Virus record (IMG/VR): IMGVR_UViG_3300025120_000520
Span: 1 to 24,541 of that record
Source of the DNA: a virus
Direction: 5' to 3' (one strand)
DNA length: 24,541 bases
Under the pieces are notes generated by a model that saw nothing but the letters and a program-made list of their open reading frames with translations, had not been told where the DNA came from and made no database searches. Below, piece after piece: positions 1-10,800 of the stretch (position 1 is the stretch's first letter; every line of letters begins with the position of its first letter). A program made the translations under genes and the position numbers.

Positions 1-1
1 A

Positions 2-465
2 GTAACAGAAGAAGTAACAGAAGAAGTTACACCCACAGAAGAACAAGACATATTAGAAATACTAGAACCTACAACCACACCCACAGAAGAAGTTACGCCT
101 GCAGTTGAGCCTACGCTTGACGTAGCGAAAGACACTGCAACGCCGGTAAATCAAGAAATCATAGATGCAGTAACAGAGTTTACAGGTAAAACAGAATCAC
201 AAGTTACAGATTCAGATGTAGACCTGTTGCTAGACCTTGCGGCTATAGAGAATATTACAACAGAACAGAATACCACGACAGAACAAGATACCACGACAGA
301 ACAAGACACTACACAGGAACTTATAGATTTAATAAAACAAGACCAAGATATAGATATAACACAGCAAGTTGATCCTGTTGTTGATCCTACCGTTGATCCT
401 GAAGTTGAAACTGATGTAAACACTAACGTGGACACACAGGTAGAAACTGAAGTTGAAACTGAAGT
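2..465 (+). repeat. Short in-frame tandem repeats in the acidic protein gene
   Basis: There are several small tandem arrays, all with periods that are multiples of three, so they extend the protein without shifting frame. A 12-base unit AGTAACAGAAGA is repeated at the left edge. An 18-base unit TACCACGACAGAACAAGA occurs twice, perfectly, at 271-288 and 289-306. A 12-base unit starting GTTGATCCT recurs at 368, 380 and 392, and related GTAGAAACTGAA / GTTGAAACTGAA units follow up to about 465. The pattern is typical of replication slippage in a disordered region. Confidence 0.7.
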
Positions 466-730
466 ACCTGAAGAAGAAAAAGAAACACCTGAAGAAAACA
501 TATTGCGTCAGTTAGGCATGACCCCTAACACTCGTCGTGTTAATATAGAAACACCTGAAGCTAAGAAATCAAATTACATATATGATTTTAGCAGTATTTT
601 TCCTAATTTAGAAAACGATAACGAGTACGTGTACCCATTTGCAAACCCTAACAAGAAAACTTTTGTACGAGGTGGACAAATAGAGGACGAAAATGATAGA
701 CTATTAAGAATACTTGGAGAAATGCAATGA
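2..730 (+). CDS. Acidic Thr/Glu/Val/Pro-repeat protein, 5' end cut by window edge
   Basis: The frame is open from the left edge to TGA at 728-730, so this is the last 242 residues of a longer protein. A TTG at 227 could be read as a start, but the same reading frame and the same repeat style continue upstream of it, so I treat it as internal. The visible part is highly acidic and of low complexity: V-T-E-E repeats at the edge, then T-T-E-Q-D repeats, then V-D-P and V-E-T repeats, followed by a less repetitive tail with aromatic residues (YIYDFSSIFPNLE) that may be folded. No family is recognised. Its position directly before virion genes, with its TGA overlapping the next ATG (ATGA), suggests a virion-associated or assembly protein. 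That role is inference. Confidence 0.75.
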   Translation, partial: VTEEVTEEVTPTEEQDILEILEPTTTPTEEVTPAVEPTLDVAKDTATPVNQEIIDAVTEFTGKTESQVTDSDVDLLLDLAAIENITTEQNTTTEQDTTTEQDTTQELIDLIKQDQDIDITQQVDPVVDPTVDPEVETDVNTNVDTQVETEVETEVPEEEKETPEENILRQLGMTPNTRRVNIETPEAKKSNYIYDFSSIFPNLENDNEYVYPFANPNKKTFVRGGQIEDENDRLLRILGEMQ

Positions 731-1488
731 GTTGGCTTTCAGATTTAACAGGCATTGATATAGATTTTAATGATCTCTCCAATAGCCAAGGGTTTACAGA
801 TAAGGACAGGGCTTATTCTACGTTAGGTTTCGGTGCTAGTATGTTAGGTCTATTGGATAGTGACAGTAGTAGTAATATGCTAGGGTATCAGGGTCAAGTT
901 CCAGAGCTTGTAGCACAACGCAGTCGTGTACCAAACACATATGACCCCACCAGACGCCCCGGAAGTGGGGGTCAACGGTACTTTACTGGTACACAGTATA
1001 TACCCAAAGCAGACTACGTTGCACCAGAACCAGAAACAACGGCAGGGCTTGCAGCATTAAACGCAGCTAATCCTGCTCGACAAACAAGACCATTACCCGT
1101 AGTACCTGCACAAAAAGAAACAACAACAGCAGCGCAAGGAGCGTCTTCTGTTATAGACCAACTACCTGTGCCAACTTACGACGCACAAGGTAATACTGTA
1201 GGTATGGCTGCAGGCGGTATAGCAGCACTCAAGAAGGGCAAATACCTTAACGGCGCAACTGATGGAATGGCTGACAAGATACCAGCGAACATAGATGGCG
1301 TGCAAGAAGCGGCATTAAGTGATGGTGAATTTGTTATACCTGCAGATGTGGTAAGCCACCTTGGTAACGGCAACTCTGATGCAGGCGCAAAAGTTTTAAC
1401 TAAGATGATGGCCCGTGTGCGTAAAGTTCGTACAGGCAACGATAAACAGGGTAAAGAAATAGACCCTAAAAAATTCTTACCAGCGTGA
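727..1488 (+). CDS. Virion-associated protein with GGI and DG-(E)FVIPADVVSHLG motif
   Basis: 253 residues. The ATG overlaps the previous TGA by four bases, and GGAG lies about 9 bases upstream. The N-terminal 150 residues are Gly/Ser/Pro-rich without clear domains. The C-terminal part holds a striking motif run: MAAGGIAALKKGKYL (160-174), DGMADKIPANIDG (179-191), then LSDGEFVIPADVVSHLG (197-213), NGNSDAG and a basic end. From memory, this motif string is widespread in uncharacterised virion-block proteins of marine phages; I could not check it. No enzyme motif is seen. It is probably a structural, tail or internal virion component, given co-directional overlap with neighbouring virion genes. 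Confidence 0.85.
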   Translation: MSWLSDLTGIDIDFNDLSNSQGFTDKDRAYSTLGFGASMLGLLDSDSSSNMLGYQGQVPELVAQRSRVPNTYDPTRRPGSGGQRYFTGTQYIPKADYVAPEPETTAGLAALNAANPARQTRPLPVVPAQKETTTAAQGASSVIDQLPVPTYDAQGNTVGMAAGGIAALKKGKYLNGATDGMADKIPANIDGVQEAALSDGEFVIPADVVSHLGNGNSDAGAKVLTKMMARVRKVRTGNDKQGKEIDPKKFLPA

Positions 1489-1496
1489 GGTAAATT

Positions 1497-2387
1497 ATGT
1501 CTATTATAGGCGATGTTGCTACAACTAACGAAAACCCCATTAAAACAGGGGTTGAATCTTCTATATCTAACTACGCTGGTCCTTATGTTACTAATATGCT
1601 TGGGCAAGGCGCTGCTGCAGCGAACGAGCCGTATCAGGCTTATATGGGACCGCTTACTGCGGGTACGTCAGAGCTGCAAGATCAAGCATTTCAAGGTCTT
1701 GGTAGTTTAGATTTTACTAGCGGTATGGGACAGTTTAACCCGCAGACGTTTACAGCCGACACTGCCGCTCAATATATGAACCCCTACATAATGTCTGCAT
1801 TACAACCGCAAATTGATGAAGCACGCAGGCAATCCGAGATAGACCGTATCGCTAATGCTGGACGTTTAACCAAAGCAGGGGCATTTGGAGGGTCACGTCA
1901 GGCTGTGTTAGAGGGAGAGAACCAACGTGCGTTGCAGGCAAATCTAGCTGGAATTACAGGTAGAGGTTATGCGGATGCTTTTACACAAGCTATGGGGCAG
2001 TTTAATGTTGAGCAAGACCGAGGTATAGATGGACAAAAAGCGATAAACGAATACGGCTTAGAAGGTTTAGCTGGGCTAGCTGGTGCAGGTGGTATACAAC
2101 GTGACATTGAATCTGAAGGTATAGTGGCAGACAGGTTGCAGTTTGAAGAAGAACGTGATGACCCGCTGAAAAAAGTGCAGTACATGGCGTCGCTGCTGCA
2201 AAACTTGCCTCTTGAATCACAAGCGGTTAGCTACGAAGAACCAAATTATTTAGCTAGATTAACTTCTGATGCTGCGGATGTTGAAGGTTTGTTAAGTACT
2301 TTGTTTGGAAAAACAGAAGCGCAAAAAAAGAAAGATGCAGAAGATTTACAAATTAGAACACTTGCAGCACAGTCAGGAAACGCATAA
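1497..2387 (+). CDS. Putative virion-associated (tail or internal virion) protein
   Basis: 296 residues. The start ATG follows GAGGT with 6-base spacing, 8 bases after the previous stop. The N-terminal part is Gly/Ala-rich with a short repeated pattern (YQAYMGPLTAGTSELQDQAFQGL). The middle (about 95-190) is predicted helical, with QIDEARRQSEIDRIANAGRL and then GAFGGSRQAVLEGEN, a motif I associate with virion-block proteins of marine podovirus-like phages. The end is charged and helical (KTEAQKKKDAED). There are no catalytic motifs, signal peptide or membrane segment. Its stop overlaps the next start by one base (TAATG), consistent with coupled translation and stoichiometric production with the 820-residue protein. 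The exact virion role is unknown. Confidence 0.85.
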   Translation: MSIIGDVATTNENPIKTGVESSISNYAGPYVTNMLGQGAAAANEPYQAYMGPLTAGTSELQDQAFQGLGSLDFTSGMGQFNPQTFTADTAAQYMNPYIMSALQPQIDEARRQSEIDRIANAGRLTKAGAFGGSRQAVLEGENQRALQANLAGITGRGYADAFTQAMGQFNVEQDRGIDGQKAINEYGLEGLAGLAGAGGIQRDIESEGIVADRLQFEEERDDPLKKVQYMASLLQNLPLESQAVSYEEPNYLARLTSDAADVEGLLSTLFGKTEAQKKKDAEDLQIRTLAAQSGNA

Positions 2388-4849
2388 TGTCTTTAACTGA
2401 TTTTAACGGTGGTATTGGGCAAGAAGTAAACAACCGTATGGACGTTTACAGAAACGAGCCGCAAAAGTTGCAGCAGAAAGCCGCAGTAAGTAAAGACTTG
2501 CTAGACCTTATGGCGTTACAGAAACTAAAGAATGAAAAAGCTGCTGCTGCACGTGAACTTTCGTTATCTATGGAACAAGACCCTGCTACTATACGTTCTC
2601 AAATGGAACGTGAAGCGTTGCAGATGCAAAAACAAACCATGGGTGACACGGTTAAAAATGTAAGCGGTGCGATAGGCACTCAAAACGCCAAACGACAGAA
2701 AAATTTAAACGCTGTGGCAGAAAAGGGTCTTGCTGGTTTACGTGGTACTTCTCGGGGCGGTGGAGTAAATGACGCGGCCAACTTAAAAGTAGCGGGTATG
2801 GGTACAGGTCTTACTAACCCTGCAACAGTTAAACGCGCTCAAGGTGGTATTGTAGGTTTTGCCGAAGGTAAAAAAGTTACTTTGTCGGAACAGCAAAGAG
2901 ACCAATTAAAAAAAATGTTACCATTTAATGCGTATGCAGAGATAAGACGTATACAACAACTAGACGAGGACAGCCCTGCTGCTGCCAGTGCGTTAGCAGC
3001 TATTGAAGCTGCTGAAGCTGCCTCAACCGATACATCAAAAGCAAAGACACCTATTGTCAGGGACTTCCTTGATTTTATGAATCAGTTATCTGCCCCTATA
3101 GGCAGCGCATACACAGCAGGGACTCCAGAAAGTAAACTAGAAGCAATAATATCAGAAAAATATGGCCCTGCCAGTGCACTGGTTGGTTCGTTCACAGAAC
3201 AAACTGATGAAAGTCAGCAGTACGCTAAAGATGTTATTTCAAAATTACGTGCTGGAGAATTGAGTTATGAAAATCTAGAAAAACTAGCCATTACACCTTA
3301 TGACCCTACTAATTTTGATTTATCAACAATGCCTGTTCTTCCTGAACAAACTAATTCTACTGCACTAGACACAGGTTTAAAAACTGATTTAACGGCAGAT
3401 GTAAATACTCTTCCTTCAGTGGGTCCACAACCTCAAACAGCCCCACAAGCAAAAGCTCCTGTACCGTATATACCGTCTGACCCCACTACATTAGTAGACC
3501 CTAGTTACCAAACAGAACTAGATACGGCCATAGCGTCCGCTCAGGCGGCACAAGATCAAACAGCAAAAATGGCTAATATTGATCCATTAGAAGCTAGAAC
3601 AATAGATACAGCGGAATTAAAACCTGTATCGCCCGAAACGTATTTAACGCCGCAAGCATTAGACGCAAGACGGGCATTAATTCAATCTAGCGCAGACAAT
3701 TTTAATTTAGACCCTGCTGCGGCAGGAGCTTCTGCGCGAGGAGCTTACGATGCGTATAGTGGTAGACAAGAAAAAAAGGATACATATGATAGACAAGTTG
3801 CTGACCGTCAGGCGTTTATAGATCGTCAATTAGACCCCGCTAGAATGGCAAAATTAAAACGTCTAGAGACATTTGGTGGTGGAGCTAAGTATGGTAGAGG
3901 CGGTATTGGACAAGGCTACGTAGAAGCAGAAAGACGTTTTGACGATTTAGAAAGTAAAGGTTTAGCTACACTAGCTAATTTAGAAAATCTTGGTATTCAA
4001 ACTGATACAGAGTTAGTACGTCAAGGTGGTATTTCAGGTGAAAACGCCGCTAGCCGTACCCAAGCGGATAAAACTGCAGCACGTACTTTTGCTGCTAACC
4101 TAATAGCAAATGACCAAGCACTGGCAATAGGGCAACAAGCGTTAGAACAACAAACTAATGTTGCTAATCAAAGTCAATTAGGTGCTACAGATAGAGAAAA
4201 CTTTGATTATAAAAAGAAAATTGCAGAGTTTAATGCTAAATTTGACATGCAATCAATTAATAATAAACAAGCGTTAATGAAAGAGTTAGTTAGAACAAGG
4301 ACTAGTGAACTTAGAGGCGCTATTGACTTGGCTAACAAACTTAGTGAAAATCAAAATAAAGCTCTGTCCGATGAATACAAAGCTAAAACAGAAATCGCCA
4401 TAAAAAATGCAGAACTAAACTTAAAACGTAACGAAAACTTGCGTACCAACGTTATTGAGTTAAAAAAATTGTTAGCTGCTGAAAAAACAGAATTACGTAA
4501 TACTGCTAAAGAAATTTTAGGGTCAAATAATCCTGCAACACCATACGGTCAACTGCAGCAAAAATTACTTGAGTTAGCTGGGTCAGAAACTGCGCCCGAG
4601 GCAAAAAAAATTAGAGAAGTACTAACTCAACTAGAACAACAAGTTATAGAGGGGCTTACTCTTATGACTGATGGAGGGGCTGTAGCTAGCATGATTGCTT
4701 TACAACGTATGATTTCAGCATACAGTATGGCTGATAGTGGTATAAATTTATTTGATTTTAACACTAAAGACGAGGACGTTACAGTAAAAGAGATATTTGA
4801 TCCCAACGCTGCCAAGCAAGGGCAGACAGAATCACGCACATTTAACTGA
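2387..4849 (+). CDS. Large helical virion-associated protein (820 residues)
   Basis: The start is chosen at the ATG that overlaps the previous TAA by one base. The protein begins MSLTDFNGGIGQEVNNRMDVYR and is Gln/Lys/Ala-rich and strongly helical to about residue 115. A GGI motif (AQGGIVGFAEGKK, about 151-163) resembles the one in the 253-residue protein. Residues about 300-420 are Pro/Thr/Ala-rich and probably disordered. Residues about 430-540 include an ordered-looking stretch with GGGAKYGRGGIGQGYVEAERRF. Residues about 600-720 form long charged helices (ELRGAIDLANKLSENQNKAL, AELNLKRNENLRTN), likely coiled coil. This layout resembles internal (ejection) virion proteins of podoviruses, and the giant gene directly after it fits that reading, but there is no direct proof. 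Confidence 0.85.
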   Translation: MSLTDFNGGIGQEVNNRMDVYRNEPQKLQQKAAVSKDLLDLMALQKLKNEKAAAARELSLSMEQDPATIRSQMEREALQMQKQTMGDTVKNVSGAIGTQNAKRQKNLNAVAEKGLAGLRGTSRGGGVNDAANLKVAGMGTGLTNPATVKRAQGGIVGFAEGKKVTLSEQQRDQLKKMLPFNAYAEIRRIQQLDEDSPAAASALAAIEAAEAASTDTSKAKTPIVRDFLDFMNQLSAPIGSAYTAGTPESKLEAIISEKYGPASALVGSFTEQTDESQQYAKDVISKLRAGELSYENLEKLAITPYDPTNFDLSTMPVLPEQTNSTALDTGLKTDLTADVNTLPSVGPQPQTAPQAKAPVPYIPSDPTTLVDPSYQTELDTAIASAQAAQDQTAKMANIDPLEARTIDTAELKPVSPETYLTPQALDARRALIQSSADNFNLDPAAAGASARGAYDAYSGRQEKKDTYDRQVADRQAFIDRQLDPARMAKLKRLETFGGGAKYGRGGIGQGYVEAERRFDDLESKGLATLANLENLGIQTDTELVRQGGISGENAASRTQADKTAARTFAANLIANDQALAIGQQALEQQTNVANQSQLGATDRENFDYKKKIAEFNAKFDMQSINNKQALMKELVRTRTSELRGAIDLANKLSENQNKALSDEYKAKTEIAIKNAELNLKRNENLRTNVIELKKLLAAEKTELRNTAKEILGSNNPATPYGQLQQKLLELAGSETAPEAKKIREVLTQLEQQVIEGLTLMTDGGAVASMIALQRMISAYSMADSGINLFDFNTKDEDVTVKEIFDPNAAKQGQTESRTFN

Positions 4850-4858
4850 GGCACGTAA

Positions 4859-7800
4859 ATGGCTTTATATGAACTCGCGGATGCTAATGGCAACACGGTA
4901 CGCGTACAAGCTCCTGCAGGTGCTACCAAACAAGAATTACTATCTCTAGTTAGAAATAGCGATAGAGTAGAAGCAGATCGTCGTGTACGAGCAGGAGCAG
5001 AACGTTTTGGCGGTGCTCTACGCACTCAAGCAGATGCTATGGAAAGTATTGCCCGTAGCAGAAAACCTTCGTTCTTAGACAGAGTTGGCGAAATACCAAA
5101 AGGTGTAATTAGTGGCGCTGCTAATGTGCTTGAATCTGGCGCACTAGGTGTAGCCACACTATTACCTGAAGGCGCAGAAAACGTAGTGCGTAGCGGAATA
5201 CAATCAGCATTTAAACCTGTGCAAGATTATGTAGCCCCTGATTTTAACTTAGAGGAAAGTGTACCGCGTAAGTTTAGCGAAGCCGCAGGTTCTTTTGCAG
5301 GTATAGTCGGTGCGTCGCTTGTAAACCCTCTTGCAGGGGCTGGATTAGCTGTATCTGCGGGGTCAGGAGAAGCTAGTGAACGCGCAAGAGCCGCTGGCGC
5401 TACACAAGGGGAACGTAACTTAGCTGCGCTTCAAGGTATACTTCCGGGTGCTTTAGAATTAATACCTGTAGGTCGTTTGGTTAAAGGTATTAAACAGTTA
5501 TACAAAGGTGAAGCCAAACCTGTTGAATTAATAGTAAATCGTATTGCTCGTGCTACTCGTGAGGGTGGCATTGAAATGGGGCAAGAAGTTGCATCTGGCA
5601 TAGCTCAAAACATGATTGAACAGGGGTATAATCCAGAACAAGGTACATTTGAAGGGTCAGGAGAAGCGGCTGGATACGGCGGTTCTGTTGGTTTTCTAGC
5701 ACAAGCATTACTTGATCTCGCTACACCTAGAGCCAGAGGTGACGCAGGGCCATTACAGATTACCGATCAACGCGCAGAACCATTACAGGTTGAAGATCAA
5801 CGTGAAGGCATTGCAGGGTTGTTGCCTGCTCCACCAAAACAAATAGGCCAGCAGCGCACAGGAGCAACAATCCAAGCCCGTGCAGATGTAGGCAAGATGC
5901 TTGACACTGAGGGAAATATAACTCTTGAAAATATGCAAAACATTGTAGCACGCACAGGGGTAACTTTACCTGACCTTGAGCGTGTTGCGTCTGAGGAAAT
6001 AGCTAAACGCGGATCAGCTTTGGCAGGGCGTGCACAAGAAGAAATTGAAGATGAACTAACAACTCCTGACGTAGAAATACCGCCTTCACGTATGGCTACA
6101 GCTACAGCGGATGCTAGAGAAGGTCGTAGCGCAGTACAAGCAGCGGCACGTCGTCGCTTAGACCAAACAGCATTAGAACAAGATGATATGACTGGGTTTG
6201 AACAACCCGACTTATTAGCCGCAGAATTAGAACAGGCGCGAAAAGAACGTCCCGAAGCCGCGTTAAGTGATGATTTACGTGCACAAGAAGAAATTGATCC
6301 TGTTACACCTAAAACTACAAAACCAGAACCAAAACTTGAGACTGACCTTTTAGACCTAATACAACAGGACGAAGCTCAAGATGCTAACGCAACGGTACGT
6401 CGTGCCAGAGCCGAGGCACAAGAGAAAGATTTAGCTGCACGTACAGCAGAGCCTTTAGTAAAGACAGCAGAAGAAGCACCGTTCCGTCAAGCAGCAACAC
6501 GTCGTAAACAAATAGTAGATGACACGTTAGCTAAATCCACAACAAGCAGTTTAGTAAACACAGAACGTAGTGTACAGAAAGCTCTAGCCGCTGCGGGTAT
6601 GCCGCGTACCGATCTTACACGCAATGAAAAGTTAGCAGTAAAGAAAAAAATTGCCGAAGTTGCGCAAGCACAACCTATAAGAGACTCTGATGCTCCTACA
6701 GACTTTGCGCTTGGTACAGCCAACGAAGAACAATTTGTATTTCCAGCAGATGTTAGTAGAGCGCCTAAACGCGTTGGCGACGAACCCCCCGCAAAAATAG
6801 GAGCCGCTAATGTCCAAAGTAAAGAAACTCAGCCAGAAACAAGTGGAGCAAGCGTTTTACCTGTTGGACCAGATGTGGGAGCAGAAGGACAATCCTCAGA
6901 TGTTGTTAATGTTTCCAATACCCCCGAAGGTGCCAAAAGAATTAAACCACCTAGAAGTAACAGACTGGGAAGCGCTAAGTTGGAGCCTAGACCAGTTGAT
7001 GGAACAAAAATCGTTAAGCCCGATCCAATAAAGACAGCTACGGATCAACCTGACAGCATCAAACGCTCAGTAATGCCTACGTTTCCTGAACTAACTAAGA
7101 CTACAAAACCTAAAGGTGGTGTACGTTTTGTGTCCACAAAAGCATCTCAGCCTACACGCAAAGATAAAGTTGAGGAGCAAGCAGTAGATAAAGAAGTGGC
7201 GGCTAAAAACGTACGAGCAAAACTTAAAAAACGTTGGGATGACACTGCTACTGACCAACGTAAACGTGAGTACAACCCCGAAAATAACATTGTAAAAGGT
7301 GATCCGTTTACTCCAGCAGAAAACCGCAAGATACTGAAAATTGTAGAAACTCCTGTCAAGTCACGGGACAAAGCAGGAATGGATGCGGTTGTAACTTATC
7401 TGGGGCTATACCCTAACCCCGCAGAAGGCATATATGCAGCTATATATGATATGGCTGATGGCACTCCTCAAGTCAGAGGCGATCCGCTACTAAAAGGTAC
7501 GGGCGGTAAAGCAGCAGAAAAAATGGTTGCTTGGGCCAATAAAAATTTAGATAACACTGGCAAAAAATGGTTAGAAGTTACCACCGCTAAGATAGCTGCA
7601 GATTTAAACAAAGTAGCAGATGCAAACAGAACTGTAGCGGAGCTTAAAGTTCAAGGCGTGTCTGATCCTGTACAAGAAGCTAGAGACAAAGCCGCACGCG
7701 AAGCAGAGCTTGATGCAAAAGACGCTGCACGCGAAGCCAAAGATGTTGAAAACTACGATGTAGAAAAACAATTACGTTTCATACGCACGTTTAAAAAGAA

Positions 7801-10800
7801 GTTGTTAGAAGCAAACGCAGTTGTAGGTTTAGATTTACCTCAACACCCCGCAGTTACGGCTGCGATTAAAGATGGCAACTTGGGCGTTGCGCTATCTAGA
7901 CTGGAAGAAACTTCACCAAGCCAACAAGTACGTAAATTAGCTAAAAAACTAGCCAGTTTGGTGGGCACTACAAAGGTTGTCATTAAGAAAAACTTGAAGG
8001 CCGAAGATGGACGACCAGCAGCAGGTTTGTTTGATCCTAAGACTAACACAGTAATGCTCGACGCAGACACTGGTATCAATACGCACACAATATTACATGA
8101 GGTGGTGCACGCAGCGGCTAGCAATACACTGTCTAACAAGTCACACCCACTTACTAAACAACTTACAAAACTTTTTAACGACGTAAAAGATCAGCTTGGT
8201 ACAGTGTACGGCGCTAAAGACGTAGATGAGTTTCTATCTGAGGCGATGAGCAACCCAGAGTTTCGTTCTACTTTAGCCAAAATAAATGCAAAGGGAGAGC
8301 CTATTGGTGCGTTACGGCGGTTCCTAAACTCTGTAGGAAACTATGTGCGTACGCTTATGGGGCTTGAAACAAATGCCATAACTTCCTTGGACATAACAGA
8401 CAAGTTTGCTGAAGGTGTCCTAGCCCCTGCGCCAAAGTACCGTAACTCTGGTCAACTTCTTATGATGTCTACACCCGACGTTGCTAAAAAAGCCGCTAAA
8501 ATGATGTTGGATAAAACACAACAGTCCTTGGGTCCAGAGGGGCGCAAACAATTTAAGTTTGACTCAACACAGTTTATGAGAACCGCAAGTGCTAAATCTA
8601 GGAGACTACTGATCCGACTGACTGGGTTACAAGGGCTAGCAGAAATTGCTGAAGCCACAGGGCTGCAGAAACTTGGTTTTGTATTAGATAAAATTGTCAA
8701 CGATCAACGCGGTGACATCCGTAGAGCAAACGAAATAGTCAAACGTGAAATAGATAAAATTATAACTTGGACAAATAGCGTTAGTCCTGAGATGAAACAA
8801 ACTTTGGACCGTTTGATATACAACGACAAGTATGGCGCTACGATATACCAAGTAGACCCAACAAAAGCTCGTACTGAATACTCTAAGTTCTGGTTAAAAA
8901 ACACAGTCACGGGCAAGCGTATAGCGTACAATGATAAGAAGGCCCGTGATGCAGAAGTAAAACGTCTTAATTTTGAAGCCAATAAAGGCAAAGACAAAGC
9001 TGATAAAATAAATATTGCCTTTAGGGATGGCAACCGCGATGAAACCAAACTGGAAGTATGGGACGAGCAGCGTGCAGATTGGAACGCCTTAGAGAAAAAC
9101 GGTGGGCAGAAGGCTTATCTGGATATGCGTAACCACTACCGCACACAATACGAAAAGATGCGCGACGTTGTGTTTGGTGAGATAGATAGCCTTATGGGTG
9201 ACAAAACTAAAGAAGCCAAGAAACTAAAGAACGAGGTGTACGCTAGGTTGTTTGATAAGACCACACTAGATGTGTATTTTCCCTTGGTGCGCGAAGGTAC
9301 ATATAAGTTAACATACGCTGCTAAAAACCCAAGCTCTGACAGAGAAGCTCTTATCGTGCGTATGTTTACCACGGCACCAGAACGAGACGCAGCGGCTAGA
9401 AAAATAAAAAACAACTCTGCGTTTACGGGTGTTACCACTGAAGATGGGGAACTAACACTAGCTACATTTAGACAAGCTCCAAGCAATTCTTTTGTAAAAC
9501 AAACGCTAGATGCCTTAGACGCAAACGGTGTTGACAATGACGTACAAGAGCAGATTATGCGGTTGTTTATAGATACACTGCCCGAAACATCTTTTGCTAA
9601 GTCACTACAGAAACGTCAAGGTACGCCGGGATTTATTCAAGATTCAGTCTTTGCTATGAAGTCTAAAGCGTACGATCTAGCAGGGCAGACAGAGAAACTA
9701 CGCACCTCTGCCAAACTACGGGCCTTCCAAAGAGAAGTTCTTGGCCGAAAAACTCCCATTGACGCTGTGCAGGGCAAAGGTATTACAAATAGAGCTGCAC
9801 AATCTTTACGCGCACCGTTTGAGGAAGTACAAGCGGAACTATTGGACCGCGCACAGTTCGCAAGCGAAGGCGCTCAAAACAAAAATCTTGAAGCCATAGG
9901 ACGTAGGCTTAACCAGACAGCATTTATCGCAACTATAGGTTTTAACGCTTCGTCCGCATTAGTAAACTTATCGCAAGTGCCTCTGTTTGTGCTGCCCTTC
10001 TTGGGCGCTAAGTATGGGTACGGCGCTGCCTATACAGCGGTAAAAGAAGCTGGCACGTTAGTAGGTGGTTCTAAAAACTCGTTGTTAAATAACTACGATA
10101 TACGTGATGATGGCGTGCTTGTAGTCAAAAAAGATATTCCCCCTGAACGTAAAAAACAATTAGAAGAACTTAAACCCTTAGTGTCCGAAGCCATGCAACG
10201 TGGACAACTTGGACAGGGGTATCTTGCGGAAGCTCTTGGTTTAGATGAGTCGGGTCGCATATCCAGAAGTGGTAGGGCAGGCACTGCTATGGATAACATT
10301 TCAGTTTTATCTGCGTACCTGTTTAACCATGGGGAGCAGTTTAACCGCCAAGTAACGCTTGTCACGTCTTATAGATTAGCTTTGCAGGCCGTAGGCAAAG
10401 ACCCCAAAACAAAAAATTTACCTTCCGCTCAACGTGAGCAGCTTGCCGCAGAACAAGCCATACGAGAAACTCAAGAAACGAATGGTGGGTCATTCTTAGA
10501 GACAGCGCCACCCATAGCACGTCAAGGGTACGGACGTGTCATGTTTATGTACAAGAGCTACGGGCTACAGATGTACTACAGCATGTTTAAAGCAGCCAAG
10601 ATTGCAATGGACAGCGACAAAGGTAAGTTATTCGGTAAGGATGGGTCGCCCGAGCGTAAAGCCGCTGTAAAACAACTGTTGGGGCTACACGGTACGGCGT
10701 TGTTCTTTGCAGGTATACAGGGTATTCCACTGTACGGTGCCGTGCAGATGATGGCCGACTTATTCTTCCGTGATGATGAAGAGGATGATTTTGACACTAT

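Noticed and set aside
151-501. Antisense frame of 116 residues rich in Ser/Val/Cys
   Set aside because: It is the mirror of the acidic repeat gene; its repeats only reflect those of the + strand, and no ribosome binding site or neighbour supports it.
227-730. TTG at 227 as the true start of the first gene
   Set aside because: The frame stays open to the left edge with the same repeat-rich composition, so the gene most likely begins outside the window.
1513-1710. Hydrophobic Leu-rich frame inside the 296-residue gene, holin-like at first sight
   Set aside because: No ribosome binding site, no charged tail typical of holins, and it lies in the shadow of a well-supported gene.
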